Shown: positions 1-7,614 of the stretch, piece after piece | Layout: each line of letters starts with the position of its first letter | How positions within the stretch are numbered: the stretch's first letter is position 1 | Source: Vibrio barjaei | GTDB taxonomy: Bacteria; Pseudomonadota; Gammaproteobacteria; Enterobacterales; Vibrionaceae | Direction of reading: 5' to 3' | DNA length: 64,000 bases | NCBI RefSeq assembly: GCF_001639065.2 | Contig: NZ_LQXO02000012.1 | Location: forward strand, 62,001 to 126,000 | Notes under the pieces: generated by a model | What the model was told of the DNA's origin: nothing | What the model saw: the letters and a program-made list of their open reading frames with translations, nothing else | Database searches by the model: none | Translations under genes and position numbers: made by a program

Positions 1-503
1 ATAGCAAAGGTAAAGGCATGTATAGTGCGGCGCTGGTTCACTACAACAATTTCTTGGCAGATCTGGCTCAGGTAGACGTCAATGCAGATATACGTCAAGT
101 TATGTCTGACCAGAAGCTTACTGAAACGGAAAAGACAATTCTGGTGAATACTAGAATTGGACAGGGCAATTTTAGGGCTCAGCTGGTTGAAATGTGGGGC
201 GGTTGTGCCTTAACCGGATATAAGAACACTCAACTCCTTCTTGCTTCTCATATCAAACCTTGGCGGGATTCGAGTAACGAAGAACGTTTAGATAAATACA
301 ACGGGTTGCTCCTGTTGGCAAACTTAGATAAAGCGTTCGACCTCGGATTTATATCGTTCGATAATCAAGGAAAAGTGATGATCTCCAAATACCTCGAAAA
401 GCCTGAGGTAGTTGGTATTCATGAAGCTATGTCATTTCAAATATCAAGTCAGCATAGGCGTTACTTGGAACATCATAGAGGTGTTCTTTTTAAGGGGTTT
501 TGA
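1..503 (+). CDS. HNH endonuclease-like protein, 3' part (5' end outside window)
   Basis: The frame is open from base 3 through the first in-frame ATG at 18, and the residues before that Met continue smoothly, so the true start almost certainly lies upstream of the window. Counting from the ATG at 18, the visible part has 161 residues and ends in an HNH_2-type nuclease domain. It shows CALTG at about 63-67, the ASHIKPW block with the putative general-base His at about 78, the NGLLLLANLDKAFD block with Asn at about 95, and a closing FISFD strand. This family cuts DNA and is often found as a solitary nuclease or in defence-type genes. Nothing beside it identifies a partner and its upstream neighbour is not visible. 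The family call is fairly sure; the role is not. Confidence 0.75.
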   Translation, partial: SKGKGMYSAALVHYNNFLADLAQVDVNADIRQVMSDQKLTETEKTILVNTRIGQGNFRAQLVEMWGGCALTGYKNTQLLLASHIKPWRDSSNEERLDKYNGLLLLANLDKAFDLGFISFDNQGKVMISKYLEKPEVVGIHEAMSFQISSQHRRYLEHHRGVLFKGF

Positions 504-957
504 GCGGTAAATAATAGGCTTTAATTAGAGCCCAAACGAACGATATTGACTCCAATTTCGCCACTATGTCAACTAACGTCATCCAATAAAACTTCTCTTT
601 ACAGCACTTGCGCACTTATTCGCATCACTACTTTTATCTTCTCTGTAATTTTCTGACGTTATCAGACTACGATAGGATTATTCCTATTGGCTTCTGCTTT
701 TTCAAACACAATTGGAAGTTATAAACATATCGACATGAAATTCTAGGCTAATGATATTTCTGCCGTTATATCCAATAGGAATCACCAAAATAGTAGTTAT
801 ATTACCGGATTGTAGATCGCGGTGATTTGACACAATTAACATCATGATAAATATAAATTTAATAACGTCTGCCTATGCAAAAGCAACATTATTCAAATAG
901 GGAGAATATGATCATCTTCAAGATCATGATTTATTACCACGTGTAAAATAAATCCAA

Positions 958-973
958 TGTGACAGAAATCACC
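958..973 (+). promoter_or_regulatory. Predicted CRP (cAMP receptor protein) binding site
   Basis: TGTGA-N6-TCACC matches the CRP consensus TGTGA-N6-TCACA at nine of ten defined positions. Its centre is 965.5. A start point 41.5 bp downstream falls at about 1007 and places a -10-like TAGTAT at 995-1000 correctly, the geometry of a class II CRP-activated promoter. No good -35 box is visible, as expected for such a promoter. It would put the PTS operon under catabolite control. Confidence 0.7.
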
Positions 974-998
974 ACATTTGATTTTTGATGGTTATAGT

Positions 999-1019
999 AT
1001 GTATACATCATGTATACAA
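999..1019 (+). promoter_or_regulatory. Tandem GTATAC palindromes, candidate GntR/FCD operator
   Basis: Two palindromes, ATGTATACAT (999-1008) and ATGTATACAA (1010-1019), have centres 11 bp apart, one helical turn. They cover the start point predicted from the CRP site, so a bound repressor would block transcription. Short palindromes of this kind are typical for GntR-family FCD regulators. The FCD regulator at 5526-6131 is the obvious candidate, but the pairing is inferred. Confidence 0.6.
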
Positions 1020-1084
1020 CACAAAAACAATAGAGGGGCTGTGTTTAGCATGATCACGATTAACTAACATTAGGACGTTATCTT

Positions 1085-2443
1085 ATGCTAGATCTCATAC
1101 AAAGCTTTTTGGACTTAGGATCCATTGTAGTTCTACCCATACTCATATTTGTCTTTGCTATAGCCCTTGGTACACCTATATCTAAGGCAATAAAATCAGG
1201 CTTAACCGTCGGTATCGGTTTTATCGGTTTGAATTTGGTTATCGGACTCTTGGGAAGTAGTTTAGGCCCAGCAGCTCAACAAATGGTTGAGCACTTAGGT
1301 CTCAATTTGAACATCATCGATGTAGGTTGGCCCGCGGCTGCGGCCATCAGTTATGGTACGGCTCTTGGTGGTCTATCAATACCTATAGCAATTGGAATAA
1401 ACATCGTTCTCATCTTTTTTGGTTTAACTAGAACGATGAATGTCGATTTATGGAATATATGGCATGCCGCATTTATTTCGTCATTGGTGTATATAATTAC
1501 TGGTGACTTTGCAATTAGTATCGCAGCAACGGTTTCCTATGTATTAATGATACTTCTTTTTGGCGACATACTCGGTGGCACAATTAATCGTTACTATAAA
1601 TTCCCCAACATTACGTTTCCCCACGGTACTGCTATCCCAGGCTATATATTTGCTCTCCCATTTAACTGGTTGTTTGACCGAATCCCAGTTGTTAAAGATT
1701 GGAAGGGTGACCCTAAAACAATTCAGGAAAAACTCGGTATTTTTGGTGACAGTACGGTCATGGGGGTATTAATCGGCCTTGGAATTGGTCTCTTAGCGCA
1801 ATATGAAATAAAGGAGTTGCTTCAGTTAGCTGTGACGACGGGAGCTGTAATGATGCTGATGCCAAGAATGGTGGCTTTGCTTATGGAAGGTTTAACGCCA
1901 ATTTCTCAAGCAGCGAATGCATTTATTAAGAAAAAATTTCCAGATCGTGAACTCTATATAGGAATGGATGCGGCATTGAGTGTTGGTGATCAAGCTGTTT
2001 TATCATCTTCACTTATTTTGGTTCCGATCACAATTGCATTGGCGGTAGTTCTTCCTTTCAACAACACTCTACCATTTGGTGATTTGGCCACTATTCCCTT
2101 CGTTGTGTGTCTGATGGCAGCGGTCTTTAATGGCAACATCATCAGAACCATTATCGCTGGTACATTCTATATGGCCACAATTCTGTGTATCACTACTTGG
2201 GTCGCTCCTTTAGTCACTGAAGCCGCTATCGCGTCTAACTTTGATCTTCAAGGGAATACAACCATAACAGCGCTTGCTGAAGGTGGGTTATGGACGACAG
2301 GCCTTTATGTATTGATAACTAAGCTCCTTAACTGGACCGGTATTATCGCTATTGGTGGAGTGTGTTTAGCGGGTTTGATCTATGTAAATAAAATTAAAGG
2401 TAAGTCTGTAAAGACTCAATCTGTCGAGGAGAGTAAAGCATGA
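1085..2443 (+). CDS. PTS galactitol-family IIC component (membrane permease)
   Basis: This is a 452-residue, strongly hydrophobic polytopic protein of the GatC/EIIC-Gat family, the membrane channel that moves a polyol or sugar inward while it is phosphorylated by its IIB partner. Family-like blocks include the N-terminal LDLGSIVVLPILIF segment, the GWPAAAAISYGTA region and the FPHGTAIPGYIFA loop. It is the first gene of the operon and its stop overlaps the IIB start by 4 bp (ATGA). Expression is probably controlled by the CRP site and GTATAC palindromes just upstream. The family is clear. The substrate is not, since neither a Gat-type dehydrogenase nor a sugar-phosphate kinase is encoded nearby. 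Confidence 0.88.
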   Translation: MLDLIQSFLDLGSIVVLPILIFVFAIALGTPISKAIKSGLTVGIGFIGLNLVIGLLGSSLGPAAQQMVEHLGLNLNIIDVGWPAAAAISYGTALGGLSIPIAIGINIVLIFFGLTRTMNVDLWNIWHAAFISSLVYIITGDFAISIAATVSYVLMILLFGDILGGTINRYYKFPNITFPHGTAIPGYIFALPFNWLFDRIPVVKDWKGDPKTIQEKLGIFGDSTVMGVLIGLGIGLLAQYEIKELLQLAVTTGAVMMLMPRMVALLMEGLTPISQAANAFIKKKFPDRELYIGMDAALSVGDQAVLSSSLILVPITIALAVVLPFNNTLPFGDLATIPFVVCLMAAVFNGNIIRTIIAGTFYMATILCITTWVAPLVTEAAIASNFDLQGNTTITALAEGGLWTTGLYVLITKLLNWTGIIAIGGVCLAGLIYVNKIKGKSVKTQSVEESKA

Positions 2444-2727
2444 GTAAGAAATTAATGGTTATGTGTGGTACCGGAATCGCGACTTCAACTCTTGTCACCA
2501 CAACGGTAAAAGAATGGCTTTCAGATAACAACCTTTCGAATCAGGTAGATATGTATCAAGGTAAAATTGCGGACGAAATTGGCAGACTTGAAGACTTTGA
2601 CATCATCATCAGTACCACTGCTGTGCCGGATCAATTTAATGACCGCTGTTTGATGAGCTTGCCTTTATTGCAAGGGATGGGTGTCGATGAGTTCTACGGA
2701 AAGTTGGAACAGATGATAAGGAGTTAA
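2440..2727 (+). CDS. PTS galactitol-family IIB component
   Basis: This is a 95-residue cytoplasmic phosphocarrier of the GatB/SgcB type. The phosphorylated cysteine is Cys9 in the P-loop MCGTGIATS near the N-terminus. It takes phosphate from IIA (4763-5224) and passes it to the substrate carried by IIC. Its length is the family norm. It overlaps the IIC gene by 4 bp and lies 4 bp before the aldolase gene, which indicates translational coupling. Confidence 0.88.
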   Translation: MSKKLMVMCGTGIATSTLVTTTVKEWLSDNNLSNQVDMYQGKIADEIGRLEDFDIIISTTAVPDQFNDRCLMSLPLLQGMGVDEFYGKLEQMIRS

Positions 2728-2731
2728 AATT

Positions 2732-3568
2732 ATGCTTGTATCAACAAAAAAAATGTTGATGGATGCACGTGAAGGGGGCTACGCAGTTCCCTCCGCTAAC
2801 TTCATTGACTATGAGATGGCAAAAACATTTGTCGATATTGCTGAACAAAAACAGATGCCTTTGATTCTTTCTTTTGCTGAGTGTCACATGGATCTTCTCA
2901 CCTTAGAAGAAGCAGCAAACATCGCCATCTTTCTAGCGTCGAAGGCTAGTGTGGATATTGCATTGCACCTAGATCACGGGATGAACTTTGATGTAATCAA
3001 AAAGGCAATTGAGTGTGGTTTTACGTCCGTGATGGTCGACGCATCGGCAGAGAAATTTGATCGCAACGTGACGTTAACCAAACAAGTTGTTGAATATGCC
3101 CATAAACACAACGTTCCTGTTGAAGCTGAAATTGGTCATGTAGGAGCTGGCGAGAACTTTGAAGATCACGAACATAATGACTCCGTCTATACCGATGTTC
3201 AAGAAGCCATAAGGTTTGCGGATCTCAGTGGTGCTGACTCACTAGCGATCTCCATTGGGACTGCTCACGGTACCTACTCTGGTGTACCGAAAATAAGTTT
3301 CGAAAGATTAAAGGAGATTAGAGCATCCGTTGCTATTCCTCTTGTACTTCACGGAGGTTCTTCAACAGGAGATGAAAACCTTTCAACATGTGCTTCTCTT
3401 GGTATATCGAAAATTAACATTTTCACTGACTTCATAATCGCCGCGCTAAGCGCCGCAAATGAAAAACAATACAGTGATTATTTTTCGATGAAGCGAGAAA
3501 TTAACGAGCGTGTTGGCGAAACACTCTCCCACTACTACTCGGTGTATGGGACAAAAACTAATGACTGA
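2732..3568 (+). CDS. Class II (zinc) ketose-bisphosphate aldolase, GatY/KbaY type
   Basis: This is a 278-residue (beta/alpha)8 aldolase of the tagatose/fructose-bisphosphate class II family. The catalytic Asp81 and zinc ligand His82 lie in HLDHG. Further zinc ligands are His179 in the AHGTY block and His207 in LHGGS, nearly the numbering of E. coli GatY. The phosphate-binding GGSS and INIFTD regions are present. It would split a ketose phosphate into DHAP and an aldehyde or aldose phosphate. With a PTS but no kinase in the operon, the substrate may be a ketose 1-phosphate rather than a bisphosphate; this is inference. Its last 8 bp overlap the next gene. Confidence 0.85.
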   Translation: MLVSTKKMLMDAREGGYAVPSANFIDYEMAKTFVDIAEQKQMPLILSFAECHMDLLTLEEAANIAIFLASKASVDIALHLDHGMNFDVIKKAIECGFTSVMVDASAEKFDRNVTLTKQVVEYAHKHNVPVEAEIGHVGAGENFEDHEHNDSVYTDVQEAIRFADLSGADSLAISIGTAHGTYSGVPKISFERLKEIRASVAIPLVLHGGSSTGDENLSTCASLGISKINIFTDFIIAALSAANEKQYSDYFSMKREINERVGETLSHYYSVYGTKTND

Positions 3569-4250
3569 AATCAGAGCACCGTTTATTGCGGTGAACCCTA
3601 AATCATATTTATACGGCGACAAACTTCTTGCGATGGCGAAGAAGGCCGATGAACTTGCGATCCAATACGACCTAGATATTTTCTTTACGGCTCAACATGT
3701 CGACCTGCGAATGATCAAGGATAATACATCTCGTCTCATTGTGACGGCTCAACATATGGATCCTATTGAAATAGGACGAGGTATGGGGCACATACTTCCA
3801 AATGCGTTGGTGGAGGCTGGCGTTGGAGCCGTGTTTTTGAATCATGCTGAGAGACCTCTAACACTTGCTCAACTTGTCGCAGCTCTAAAGCGTACGAAGG
3901 AGCTAGGCTTATTCTCTATCGTTTGTGCCGACTCACTTGAAGACGCACAAGCCATTGCGATGCTTCATCCCGATGTCATGGTCTGTGAGCCCACAGAACT
4001 TATTGGGACAGGGCAAACTGCTAACAAAGAGTACATTCTATCTACGCAGACAACTATCGCAGAGATATCACCAAAAACATTGGGGTTACAAGCCGCTGGG
4101 ATATCTTCACCGGAAGATGTTGAATACGTTATCAAAAACGGTGCGCATGGAACTGGTGCTACGAGTGGTATTTTTGCCTCAGAAGATCCAATGTATACGA
4201 TGGTTTCGATGATAGAAGCTGTGGCAAAAGGAAGGAGCTTAAACTCATGA
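3561..4250 (+). CDS. Triose-phosphate-isomerase-like protein, short archaeal-type
   Basis: I place the start at the ATG at 3561, which overlaps the aldolase stop by 8 bp. A longer reading from 3510 is possible but adds 17 unconserved residues. The 229-residue TIM barrel keeps the isomerase residues: Asn12 and Lys14 (VNPKSY), His95 (FLNHAER), Glu143 (CEPTELIGTG) and the phosphate loop GTGATSGI near 197. It is about 25 residues shorter than normal bacterial TIM, and the VNPKSY/ELIGTG wording resembles archaeal TIM. It could interconvert triose phosphates made by the aldolase. Alternatively it could act on a four-carbon sugar phosphate, as TIM-like enzymes of erythritol pathways do. It overlaps the next gene by 4 bp. 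Confidence 0.78.
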   Translation: MTEIRAPFIAVNPKSYLYGDKLLAMAKKADELAIQYDLDIFFTAQHVDLRMIKDNTSRLIVTAQHMDPIEIGRGMGHILPNALVEAGVGAVFLNHAERPLTLAQLVAALKRTKELGLFSIVCADSLEDAQAIAMLHPDVMVCEPTELIGTGQTANKEYILSTQTTIAEISPKTLGLQAAGISSPEDVEYVIKNGAHGTGATSGIFASEDPMYTMVSMIEAVAKGRSLNS

Positions 4251-4762
4251 ACTTTTACAACAGAACCATCTCTTTAGATACTGTTGTTGGTCGGGTCTCG
4301 TATCACAATATCACGGACGAAGTTAAAAACATCGTTCGAGAAAGTGGTATAGAGAATGGTATTTGTGTCATTCAAACTGCCCACACGACCTGCTCAGTGA
4401 TTTTCGAAGAATATGTGCATGATACAGATTTTAACGGAGACGAGTTTTTACAGGTAGACCTAAACAAGATTCTTGACAAAATAGTCCCTAGAGAACTGAC
4501 TGAGAACACCAATTATCGTTATCCCGGCGACAAGCACTTAGATTTCTTGATGTCCCTTGATGATCCTAATTATCCCGCAGACCCAGGAACCATATTAAAT
4601 GGAGATGCGCATATTCGAGCGAGTTTTTTTGGGCCTAGCAAGACATTCATCTTAAAAGGTAAAGAGTTGAATCTAGGGAGTGTAGGGTACGTCTATTTTG
4701 TAGACTTCGATCAAAATCGAGAGCGGACCCGAAAATTTGATGTGATGGTCATGGGGCAGTAA
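4247..4762 (+). CDS. YjbQ/UPF0047 family protein
   Basis: This 171-residue protein belongs to the YjbQ (UPF0047) family, recognisable from TAHTTCSV at 44-51, with His46, and NGDAHIRAS at 118-126, with His122. Family members are small proteins that form trimers. Some are annotated as secondary thiamine-phosphate synthases from weak in vitro activity, and the true role is open. This copy is about 30 residues longer than the usual 135-140, with the extra length around residues 53-115. It is embedded in the PTS operon, overlapping the isomerase by 4 bp and abutting the IIA gene, so a role in the same sugar pathway seems likely. No reaction can be assigned from sequence. Confidence 0.8.
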   Translation: MNFYNRTISLDTVVGRVSYHNITDEVKNIVRESGIENGICVIQTAHTTCSVIFEEYVHDTDFNGDEFLQVDLNKILDKIVPRELTENTNYRYPGDKHLDFLMSLDDPNYPADPGTILNGDAHIRASFFGPSKTFILKGKELNLGSVGYVYFVDFDQNRERTRKFDVMVMGQ

Positions 4763-5224
4763 ATGAGCAAGAACAATTTATTCAAAAAGGAACTGTTAGT
4801 ATCTTCTTTAAATGCTTCAACCAATGAAGAGGTACTGCGACAACTAGCACAGGTCCTTTTTGAGCATGGTTACGTCAAAGAGTCATTTTCAGATGCAATT
4901 GTCGCGAGAGAAGGTGTGTTTCCTACAGGACTAGGAAGGTTGGCTATACCTCATACTGACCGTGAACATACAATTTCGGATTCTATTGCTGTGGCGATCT
5001 TATCTAACCCAGTCGAATTTACAATGATGGGTGCAGAAGATGAGGTATGTCTCGTGAATGTCGTGTTTATGTTAGCGATGTCTTCAAACGACGCACAGAT
5101 TGAGACACTGCAGACCATTATGGGTTATGCACAATCACGAGAAGCGCTGGATATTTTGTTACGTAGTTCGGGCGTGAATGAGATGTACCAAGTACTTTCA
5201 AAGGAGTTAGTGTATGAAGACTGA
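4763..5224 (+). CDS. PTS IIA component (fructose/mannitol/galactitol fold)
   Basis: This is a 153-residue cytoplasmic EIIA of the PTS_EIIA_2 family. His64 in the block RLAIPHTDRE is the phosphorylated histidine that receives phosphate from HPr and hands it to Cys9 of the IIB protein. The ATG follows the preceding stop directly (TAAATG). The 3' end overlaps the HPr gene by 11 bp. Separate A, B and C chains are the typical Gat-type arrangement. Confidence 0.87.
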   Translation: MSKNNLFKKELLVSSLNASTNEEVLRQLAQVLFEHGYVKESFSDAIVAREGVFPTGLGRLAIPHTDREHTISDSIAVAILSNPVEFTMMGAEDEVCLVNVVFMLAMSSNDAQIETLQTIMGYAQSREALDILLRSSGVNEMYQVLSKELVYED

Positions 5225-5474
5225 CGAAGTTATCGTGAAAGATGTGGCGGGTATACATGCGAGGCCTGCATCTCTGTTGGTTAAGTCGGCCAAGCGATTT
5301 GATGCTGATGTATTTCTTGAATATGACAATAAAAAAGCCAATGCAAAATCGATAATGGCATTGATGAAGCTGGGGGTTAAAGGTGGAGAGAAAGTAAAAG
5401 TCTGGGCGGAAGGAGCCGATGAAGAGATAGCGGTGAGTGAAATTGTAAAATCTATTAGCACTAACTTTAAGTAA
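5214..5474 (+). CDS. HPr-family phosphocarrier protein
   Basis: This 86-residue HPr-like protein has His15 in GIHARPAS as phosphoryl acceptor and Ser46 in the NAKSIMALMKLGV helix, both at their standard positions. It would carry phosphate from enzyme I to the operon's IIA. No enzyme I gene is present here, so the cell's general enzyme I must be used. The start overlaps IIA by 11 bp. An operon-specific HPr resembles the fructose-specific HPr domain FPr and suggests this PTS can run independently of the general HPr. Confidence 0.87.
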   Translation: MKTDEVIVKDVAGIHARPASLLVKSAKRFDADVFLEYDNKKANAKSIMALMKLGVKGGEKVKVWAEGADEEIAVSEIVKSISTNFK

Positions 5475-5480
5475 ACTTAA

Positions 5481-5512
5481 ATGCACAATCTTCATTGATG
5501 GAGATTGTGCAT
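5481..5512. terminator. Stem-loop between convergent operon and regulator
   Basis: An 11-bp perfect stem (5481-5491 with 5502-5512) and a 10-nt loop lie between the HPr stop and the convergent GntR gene. The following T runs are weak on both strands, so it may act as a bidirectional terminator or an mRNA 3' end. Confidence 0.6.
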
Positions 5513-5525
5513 AATCGGGTGTTGT

Positions 5526-6131
5526 TTATAACTCACCAAACAATCGGTAATAGCATGCCGCTAAATGGAACTTTAAGTGGTGAACAGCTTTATCTTGATC
5601 TTCACTGCAGATGCTTTCTAGAAGCGCGATGATTTCTTCAACCGATTTTCTCTTAACTTGGTCAATCAGCTCTACTTTAATTAGGTTGGCTTTGTTGTGT
5701 AACACGCTGATGTTTTCAGCAAGGAGTTTGTTATTTGACTTGGAATTTAGCTCTTGATAAAAGTCACTCATTATTTGAGGCATTTGCTCATAGTTACTAT
5801 TTGAGACAACGTGTTCACACTGAGATTTTATCTCAGCGATTTTCTCTCTATCAATTTCGGACCAAGCGAGCTCCAGTAGCAGCGCTTCTAGGCTCATGCG
5901 AACTTGGAAGATCTCACGTGCTTGATCGACGGTTATTTTACAAACTACCTTGCCACCGTTTTCCAGGACTTCTACCCAACCTTCAACAATTAATCGTGCT
6001 ATGGCTTCCCTTACAGGAGTACGGCTGATGTCCAGTATCTCAGTAAGGTCGTTTTCTACAACCGCATCTTTGATTTCACTAGTTTGAATCATATTAAGTA
6101 TGGATTCATAAGCGCGTTGGCTTGCTTTCAT
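5526..6131 (-). CDS. GntR-family transcriptional regulator, FCD subfamily
   Basis: I choose the ATG at 6131 (201 residues) over the upstream TTG at 6143, because a GGGGTG stretch precedes it. The N-terminal winged helix-turn-helix includes NDLTEILDISRTPVREAIAR, typical of GntR proteins. The C-terminal all-helical FCD ligand domain begins near residue 75. Such proteins usually repress sugar-acid, polyol or sugar operons and release DNA on binding a pathway metabolite. It converges on the PTS operon and probably binds the GTATAC palindromes at 999-1019. No such palindrome lies in its own upstream region. Confidence 0.87.
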   Translation of the reverse strand: MKASQRAYESILNMIQTSEIKDAVVENDLTEILDISRTPVREAIARLIVEGWVEVLENGGKVVCKITVDQAREIFQVRMSLEALLLELAWSEIDREKIAEIKSQCEHVVSNSNYEQMPQIMSDFYQELNSKSNNKLLAENISVLHNKANLIKVELIDQVKRKSVEEIIALLESICSEDQDKAVHHLKFHLAACYYRLFGEL

Positions 6132-6324
6132 GTAACACCCCAATAATTCTAAGTAGGACCTTTATAACACAAGATTAATGATTAATAAGTTCGTGCATCT
6201 TGAGAGGGCATAATGTCAATAACGTGAATTATGTTCTTTCAACATTATATCTCGAACCGATTATCGAGTAACTGACTAATTGTATTGAGACATCATTATG
6301 GCGACTCATCAGGGAGATTAACCA

Positions 6325-7614
6325 ATGAACGTAATTGTTACCCCCATAGCGTTAACCAGGGCAATTAAAAAACATGCAAGTGCGCACATCAAATCCCATT
6401 ATAAAGATGAGATCGATAAATATGACGTTGCAATGGGGAAACTGTTTCAGAAAATGGGGCTGCTTGGAAGTAGGAGCCAATTTGAGGAAAAACCAGAGCT
6501 TGCTAAATTATTTGAACTACATGCTAAGGAGTTGCTAAAACCCGAGAATCAAGCGGTTATTAGAGAGAATATCAGACGCAATGTGTACAGTGCTGATACC
6601 ATTGTCGATGAGCTCGTCGATTCCTTCGTTGAGGTCATGCAACAGCTCAATGTTGCCAATTATTCAGAAGAGGCGTTGCACTTTGAAAGCATGAGGAAGC
6701 ACTTACTTAAGAGGTTGCTTGGTTCTGAGTTCAGTCCGCAACAACGAGATTATGATGGTACTGCCGAAGATAGTTCAACATTTGATGTGAGCGGACTACT
6801 TGAGCGCGTGAACAACAGCGTTGTGCTGACCGAATATTATCGGAGCCTAGATGCTAGGACTACTGATGATGTCGATATAGATTTGATTTTTACCTTAGAA
6901 AATCGGCAGAGGTCTATTACTCCAGCGAAAATTCAAATCAACAGGTCAGATCTTTACCTTAATAACAAACTTTCTATAAACGCTCTTCTTGAAATTAATC
7001 AAAAAACCATGCGTGTAGATATTGATTATAGTGACGTAGAAATAGAGTCAAAAGCACTTTTCGAAGAGTTGAGCTTTGTCGCCTCGGCATTGAAGTCCAA
7101 AAGCAAGTTTCGTGAAGTAAAGGGCTTAGTTAGTCTAGCTAACAATGGGTGGACCTCACATCTTCTCTGTGGGAAGTTTGATGTCAGCTACTCAGATGGA
7201 GACTTTTCTCTCGGCGTCATAACTAATGTCGAACAACTACCGCTTGATCCCTCCGTTCTTTCTTCCGCTAATTTTGTGGTGCTTAGTGGAATTGAGGATT
7301 TGCTAGACTGGGATTTCTCGTCCCTAAGAACGTTTTCCCATAACATTCAATCAATGGTTGAAAGTGACAAATTGGTAGGCGTTAAAATAACCAACCAGAT
7401 AGATAAGCGATTGATTATTCTTTTGATAGGAATGGGAGTTCGAGAGTTCTACGTCAATGAGTCGAGTGGTGCTCGTATTAAATCAGTAATTCGGTATTTA
7501 TCTTACGCTGAAATTGAGGCGATCACGCTAGAGTATTTATCTGCAAATAATGAAGCTGATGCTAGACAAACATTTAGAAGTAATCTGTTTCTTGGATCTA
7601 TCGTTAGTGAATGA
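6325..7614 (+). CDS. Uncharacterised 429-residue protein
   Basis: I do not recognise this protein. It has no signal peptide or membrane segment. The N-terminal 110 residues are charged and predicted helical, with many Lys and Glu. A middle part (about 150-260) is rich in Asp, Ser and beta-type sequence. The C-terminal third contains short hydrophobic strands such as LVGVKITNQIDKRLIILLIG. No metal-binding, P-loop or other catalytic signature is evident. It starts with ATG after a GGGAG ribosome site. It is divergent from the GntR gene and followed by no partner, so it appears to be a single transcription unit. Codon use looks like its neighbours. The reading frame is long and credible, but the function is unknown. 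Confidence 0.7.
   Translation: MNVIVTPIALTRAIKKHASAHIKSHYKDEIDKYDVAMGKLFQKMGLLGSRSQFEEKPELAKLFELHAKELLKPENQAVIRENIRRNVYSADTIVDELVDSFVEVMQQLNVANYSEEALHFESMRKHLLKRLLGSEFSPQQRDYDGTAEDSSTFDVSGLLERVNNSVVLTEYYRSLDARTTDDVDIDLIFTLENRQRSITPAKIQINRSDLYLNNKLSINALLEINQKTMRVDIDYSDVEIESKALFEELSFVASALKSKSKFREVKGLVSLANNGWTSHLLCGKFDVSYSDGDFSLGVITNVEQLPLDPSVLSSANFVVLSGIEDLLDWDFSSLRTFSHNIQSMVESDKLVGVKITNQIDKRLIILLIGMGVREFYVNESSGARIKSVIRYLSYAEIEAITLEYLSANNEADARQTFRSNLFLGSIVSE

Larger units (their letters stand above)
504..1084. other. 581-bp intergenic region ahead of the PTS operon
   Basis: No convincing gene is present. The 3' third holds the operon control region, listed separately as a CRP site and GTATAC palindromes. 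Further upstream an 11-bp inverted repeat, attcctattgg at 680-690 and ccaataggaat at 772-782, has arms about 80 bp apart. A short odd palindrome, ATCTTcAAGAT, lies at 914-924. No clear Rho-independent terminator follows the HNH gene. Confidence 0.6.

Noticed and set aside
3510-3560. Longer start for the TIM-like gene
   Set aside because: The added 17 residues are unconserved and lie within the aldolase gene; ATG 3561 gives the family N-terminus.
5118-5495. Minus-strand 125-codon frame opposite IIA and HPr
   Set aside because: It is antisense to two well-supported PTS genes and has no ribosome site or family signal.
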